A stretch of DNA of 64,000 nucleotides, from positions 1 through 64,000 of the forward strand of contig PBLA01000018.1 of assembly GCA_002722245.1 (NCBI GenBank), written 5' to 3'. The position numbers and the translations under genes are program-made. Under the pieces are notes generated by a model. That model was not told the DNA's origin. It worked only from the letters and a program-made list of their open reading frames with translations, and made no database searches. This DNA is from Flavobacteriales bacterium. GTDB taxonomy: Bacteria > Bacteroidota > Bacteroidia > Flavobacteriales_C > GCA-002722245. Below are positions 62,190 to 64,000 of the stretch, piece after piece (position 1 is the stretch's first letter; each line of letters begins with the position of its first letter).

Positions 62190-63281
62190 TTAACTAAAGT
62201 ATCTGAAATCGTGATTATTTTCAATTTTTAATAACGATTCGTAAATCAACTTAATGACATTTTCAATATCGTCTTTATGAGCCGCTTCAACAGTGGTATG
62301 CATGTAGCGTAAAGGCAATGAAATTAATGCGGAGGCCACCCCACCATTACTGTAGGCAAAAGCGTCTGTATCTGTTCCTGTTGCTCTTGAAACAGCCGCA
62401 TTCTGAAAAGGTATTTTCTGATCCTTTGCAGCGGTTTTAATTAATTTCAACAAATTATTTTGTACTGCAGGACCTGTAGGCAAACAAGGACCTTCTCCCC
62501 CTTTGATATCTCCTTGTGCTATCTTATCAATTTTTGGGGTTGAGGTATCATGACAAACATCCGTTACAATCGCCACATTAGGTTGAATCGTATCCGTAAT
62601 CATTTGAGCGCCTCTTAACCCTACTTCTTCCTGAACCGCATTTACAATATATAATGCAAAGGGTAATTTCTTTTTATTTTTATGCAATAGTCTCGCTACT
62701 TCAGCAATAATAAATCCACCTATTCGATTATCCAATGCTCTGCCTACATACCACCGATTATTCAACATGGTTAATTCATCTTGGTAGGTAATTACATCAC
62801 CTACCTGAATTCCCATACTTAAAACCTCATCTTTATCTTTTGCTCCTACATCCAAGCAAATATTTTTTAACGAAGGCGCTTCCTCTTTGCCATTATGTCG
62901 CGTGTGTATAGCTGGCCATCCGAAAACAGCCTCAACTACACCTTTTTCTGTATGAATATTCACTCTTTTTGAGGGTGCAATTTGATGATCTGACCCTCCA
63001 TTTCTTCTGAGATAAATAAATCCATCTGATGTAATATAATGCACAAACCAACTGATCTCATCAGCATGAGCTTCAATAACTACTTTGAATTTTTCATCAG
63101 GATTAATGATTGCAGCCACTGAACCATACGTATCAACAATATACTCATCCGTGTAGGGCTTAACATAATCTAGCCATATTTTTTGTCCTTCAGATTCAAA
63201 ACCGGTTGGAGAGGGATTGTTTAGATATTTTTCAAGAAATTTTTGAGCTGTTTTTGTAAGTATTGACTTCGCCATGAACAT
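62190..63281 (-). CDS. M42 family aminopeptidase
   Basis: A 363-residue cytoplasmic dinuclear zinc aminopeptidase of the glutamyl/endo-glucanase-like M42 family. Ligand motifs are VIEAHADEISWFV (His), RALDNRIGG (Asp), VQEEVGLRGA (catalytic and ligand Glu), VTDVCHD (Asp) and RYMHTTVE (His). TGTDTDAFAYSNGGVA is also characteristic. ATG at 63275 (MAKSIL) is an alternative start. Confidence 0.94.
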   Translation of the reverse strand: MFMAKSILTKTAQKFLEKYLNNPSPTGFESEGQKIWLDYVKPYTDEYIVDTYGSVAAIINPDEKFKVVIEAHADEISWFVHYITSDGFIYLRRNGGSDHQIAPSKRVNIHTEKGVVEAVFGWPAIHTRHNGKEEAPSLKNICLDVGAKDKDEVLSMGIQVGDVITYQDELTMLNNRWYVGRALDNRIGGFIIAEVARLLHKNKKKLPFALYIVNAVQEEVGLRGAQMITDTIQPNVAIVTDVCHDTSTPKIDKIAQGDIKGGEGPCLPTGPAVQNNLLKLIKTAAKDQKIPFQNAAVSRATGTDTDAFAYSNGGVASALISLPLRYMHTTVEAAHKDDIENVIKLIYESLLKIENNHDFRYFS

Positions 63282-63398
63282 TTGATTTACACTGCAAATT
63301 TAGTACTTAATCGTTAAAATTTGTAATTGAGTGAATAAAGTTGAAATAAGATTTTCACCTTTTGAAAACCCGTAAAATATTGAGTTATCCACGCCTAC

Positions 63399-64000
63399 TT
63401 AAAAACTCCATTTTAGGCGCATAAACCCATTTACCGATAAAAGAAGATCCTCGTTTAAAACACCTCCTAGGTTAATCATATGTATCGACCAATCTAAATT
63501 TTGAGCAACTGATCGGGTAATTGAAGGCATAAGTAATACGTAATTAACACCAGGCATGTACACAATTATACATGTATAATTAGTTAACCCATTAATTTCA
63601 CCCCCTATTGATGTCATTGTGGACCATCGCGTAGGCATTAAGGATTTAGCAGAAGTTTGAAAGGCTAACAATGATGAGGATACATCCATTCCTTTACTTA
63701 CTCCATTGGAAGAATATAGTCCACCCAATCCTATGAAATGATTGTTTTTTAAAATATATTCTCCTGAAATTGACAAACTGGTACCTGATGATTGTTTTTG
63801 AATTGGATTATGAAAATAACTTATCTCTCCTTTAAATCCCCAGTTTTTTATCCCGCCTGCCCAGCCACTTCCTAGGACAACATCATCAAAATATACTCCC
63901 CCCAATATTTGAAAATCATAATTCCAATAATTCCAGCTATATTTTGTGGCAGCAACAAAGGCTGTGTCTCTATTAATAGAGAGGGCTACTTCAACATCTG
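63399..64000 (-). CDS. Beta-barrel-like protein, 3' part (runs off the window)
   Basis: The frame is open from the window edge (DVEVALSINRDTAF...) to the stop at 63399, about 200 codons; the apparent start at 63905 is a TTG inside the gene, not the true start. The sequence alternates strands rich in Gly, Ser, Asn and aromatics (GFKGEISYFHN, SLSISGEYIL, SVNGFMRLKWSF) and ends in Phe, as outer-membrane barrels often do. Family not recognised. Confidence 0.72.
   Translation of the reverse strand, partial: DVEVALSINRDTAFVAATKYSWNYWNYDFQILGGVYFDDVVLGSGWAGGIKNWGFKGEISYFHNPIQKQSSGTSLSISGEYILKNNHFIGLGGLYSSNGVSKGMDVSSSLLAFQTSAKSLMPTRWSTMTSIGGEINGLTNYTCIIVYMPGVNYVLLMPSITRSVAQNLDWSIHMINLGGVLNEDLLLSVNGFMRLKWSF

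Noticed and set aside
63399-63905. Treating the last frame as a complete 168-residue gene
   Set aside because: The frame stays open past 63905 to the window edge and the apparent start is an internal TTG, so the gene is a partial one.
1-64000. CRISPR array or tRNA genes
   Set aside because: No series of equal-length direct repeats with unique spacers was seen, and no cloverleaf with a conserved T-arm was recognised; the search was by eye only.

Overview
The window is a chromosomal segment of a Bacteroidota bacterium, most likely a marine-type Flavobacteriales (Cryomorphaceae/Crocinitomicaceae-like). The evidence is AT-rich DNA, Bacteroidetes-type promoter boxes (TTTG plus TAnnTTTG), type IX secretion (T9SS) sorting tails on several secreted proteins, a gliding-motility type C-terminal domain, the bacillithiol gene bshA, UvrA, LpxB and many outer-membrane beta-barrel or OmpA-like proteins. 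Genus and species cannot be fixed from sequence reading alone.

Layout. 1-0.5 kb: the 5' end of a 16S rRNA gene (minus strand) with two tandem promoters and a boxA. 0.5-8.1 kb: a minus-strand block for sulfate activation (cysQ-cysC-cysD-cysN), bshA, a VWA-like membrane protein and fabG. 8.1-17 kb: beta-barrel protein, mazG, hypothetical secreted proteins, an ECF sigma factor followed by a 58-residue protein, uvrA, and a secreted protein. 17-24.3 kb: a signalling region with SiaC and SiaB homologues, a methyltransferase, a ZIP transporter, a 2-Cys peroxiredoxin, a very large propeller-adenylate cyclase receptor, a receiver-only response regulator and an HPt protein. 24.4-33 kb: a minus-strand run with rluE, two paralogous OmpA-like proteins, a Rieske protein, an M48-like lipoprotein with a broken active site, comEC, a SpoIID-like protein, lpxB, a small membrane protein and surE. 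33-37.2 kb: a DUF4139 protein, a beta-barrel protein, pcm and a Gfo/Idh-like oxidoreductase.

37.3-39.5 kb is the only clearly accessory region. It is bounded by a 60-bp inverted repeat made of two ACA-loop hairpins, with a half copy inside. Each repeat copy runs into the truncated 3' end of an otherwise missing gene, and each tail is followed within a few bases by an intact gene for a small secreted protein, lipoprotein or YwqK/MORN-type protein. This looks like an island of orphan immunity-type genes whose toxin-side partners were cut away at the repeats. That reading is inference; the repeats and tails are seen directly.

39.6-64 kb: histidine phosphatase, a DM13-T9SS protein, a Crp/Fnr regulator with a striking upstream repeat pair, a 1.1-kresidue gliding/T9SS type B surface protein, an AddA-like helicase-nuclease, a lipid-linked sugar/glycosyltransferase cluster, mgsA, a T9SS chitinase, phoH, an AEC transporter, ribD, a DMT transporter, an HEYAH metalloprotease, an M42 aminopeptidase, a tiny lipoprotein and the 3' end of a beta-barrel-like gene that runs off the window. 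Several genes in this part start with TTG because an in-frame stop lies just upstream.
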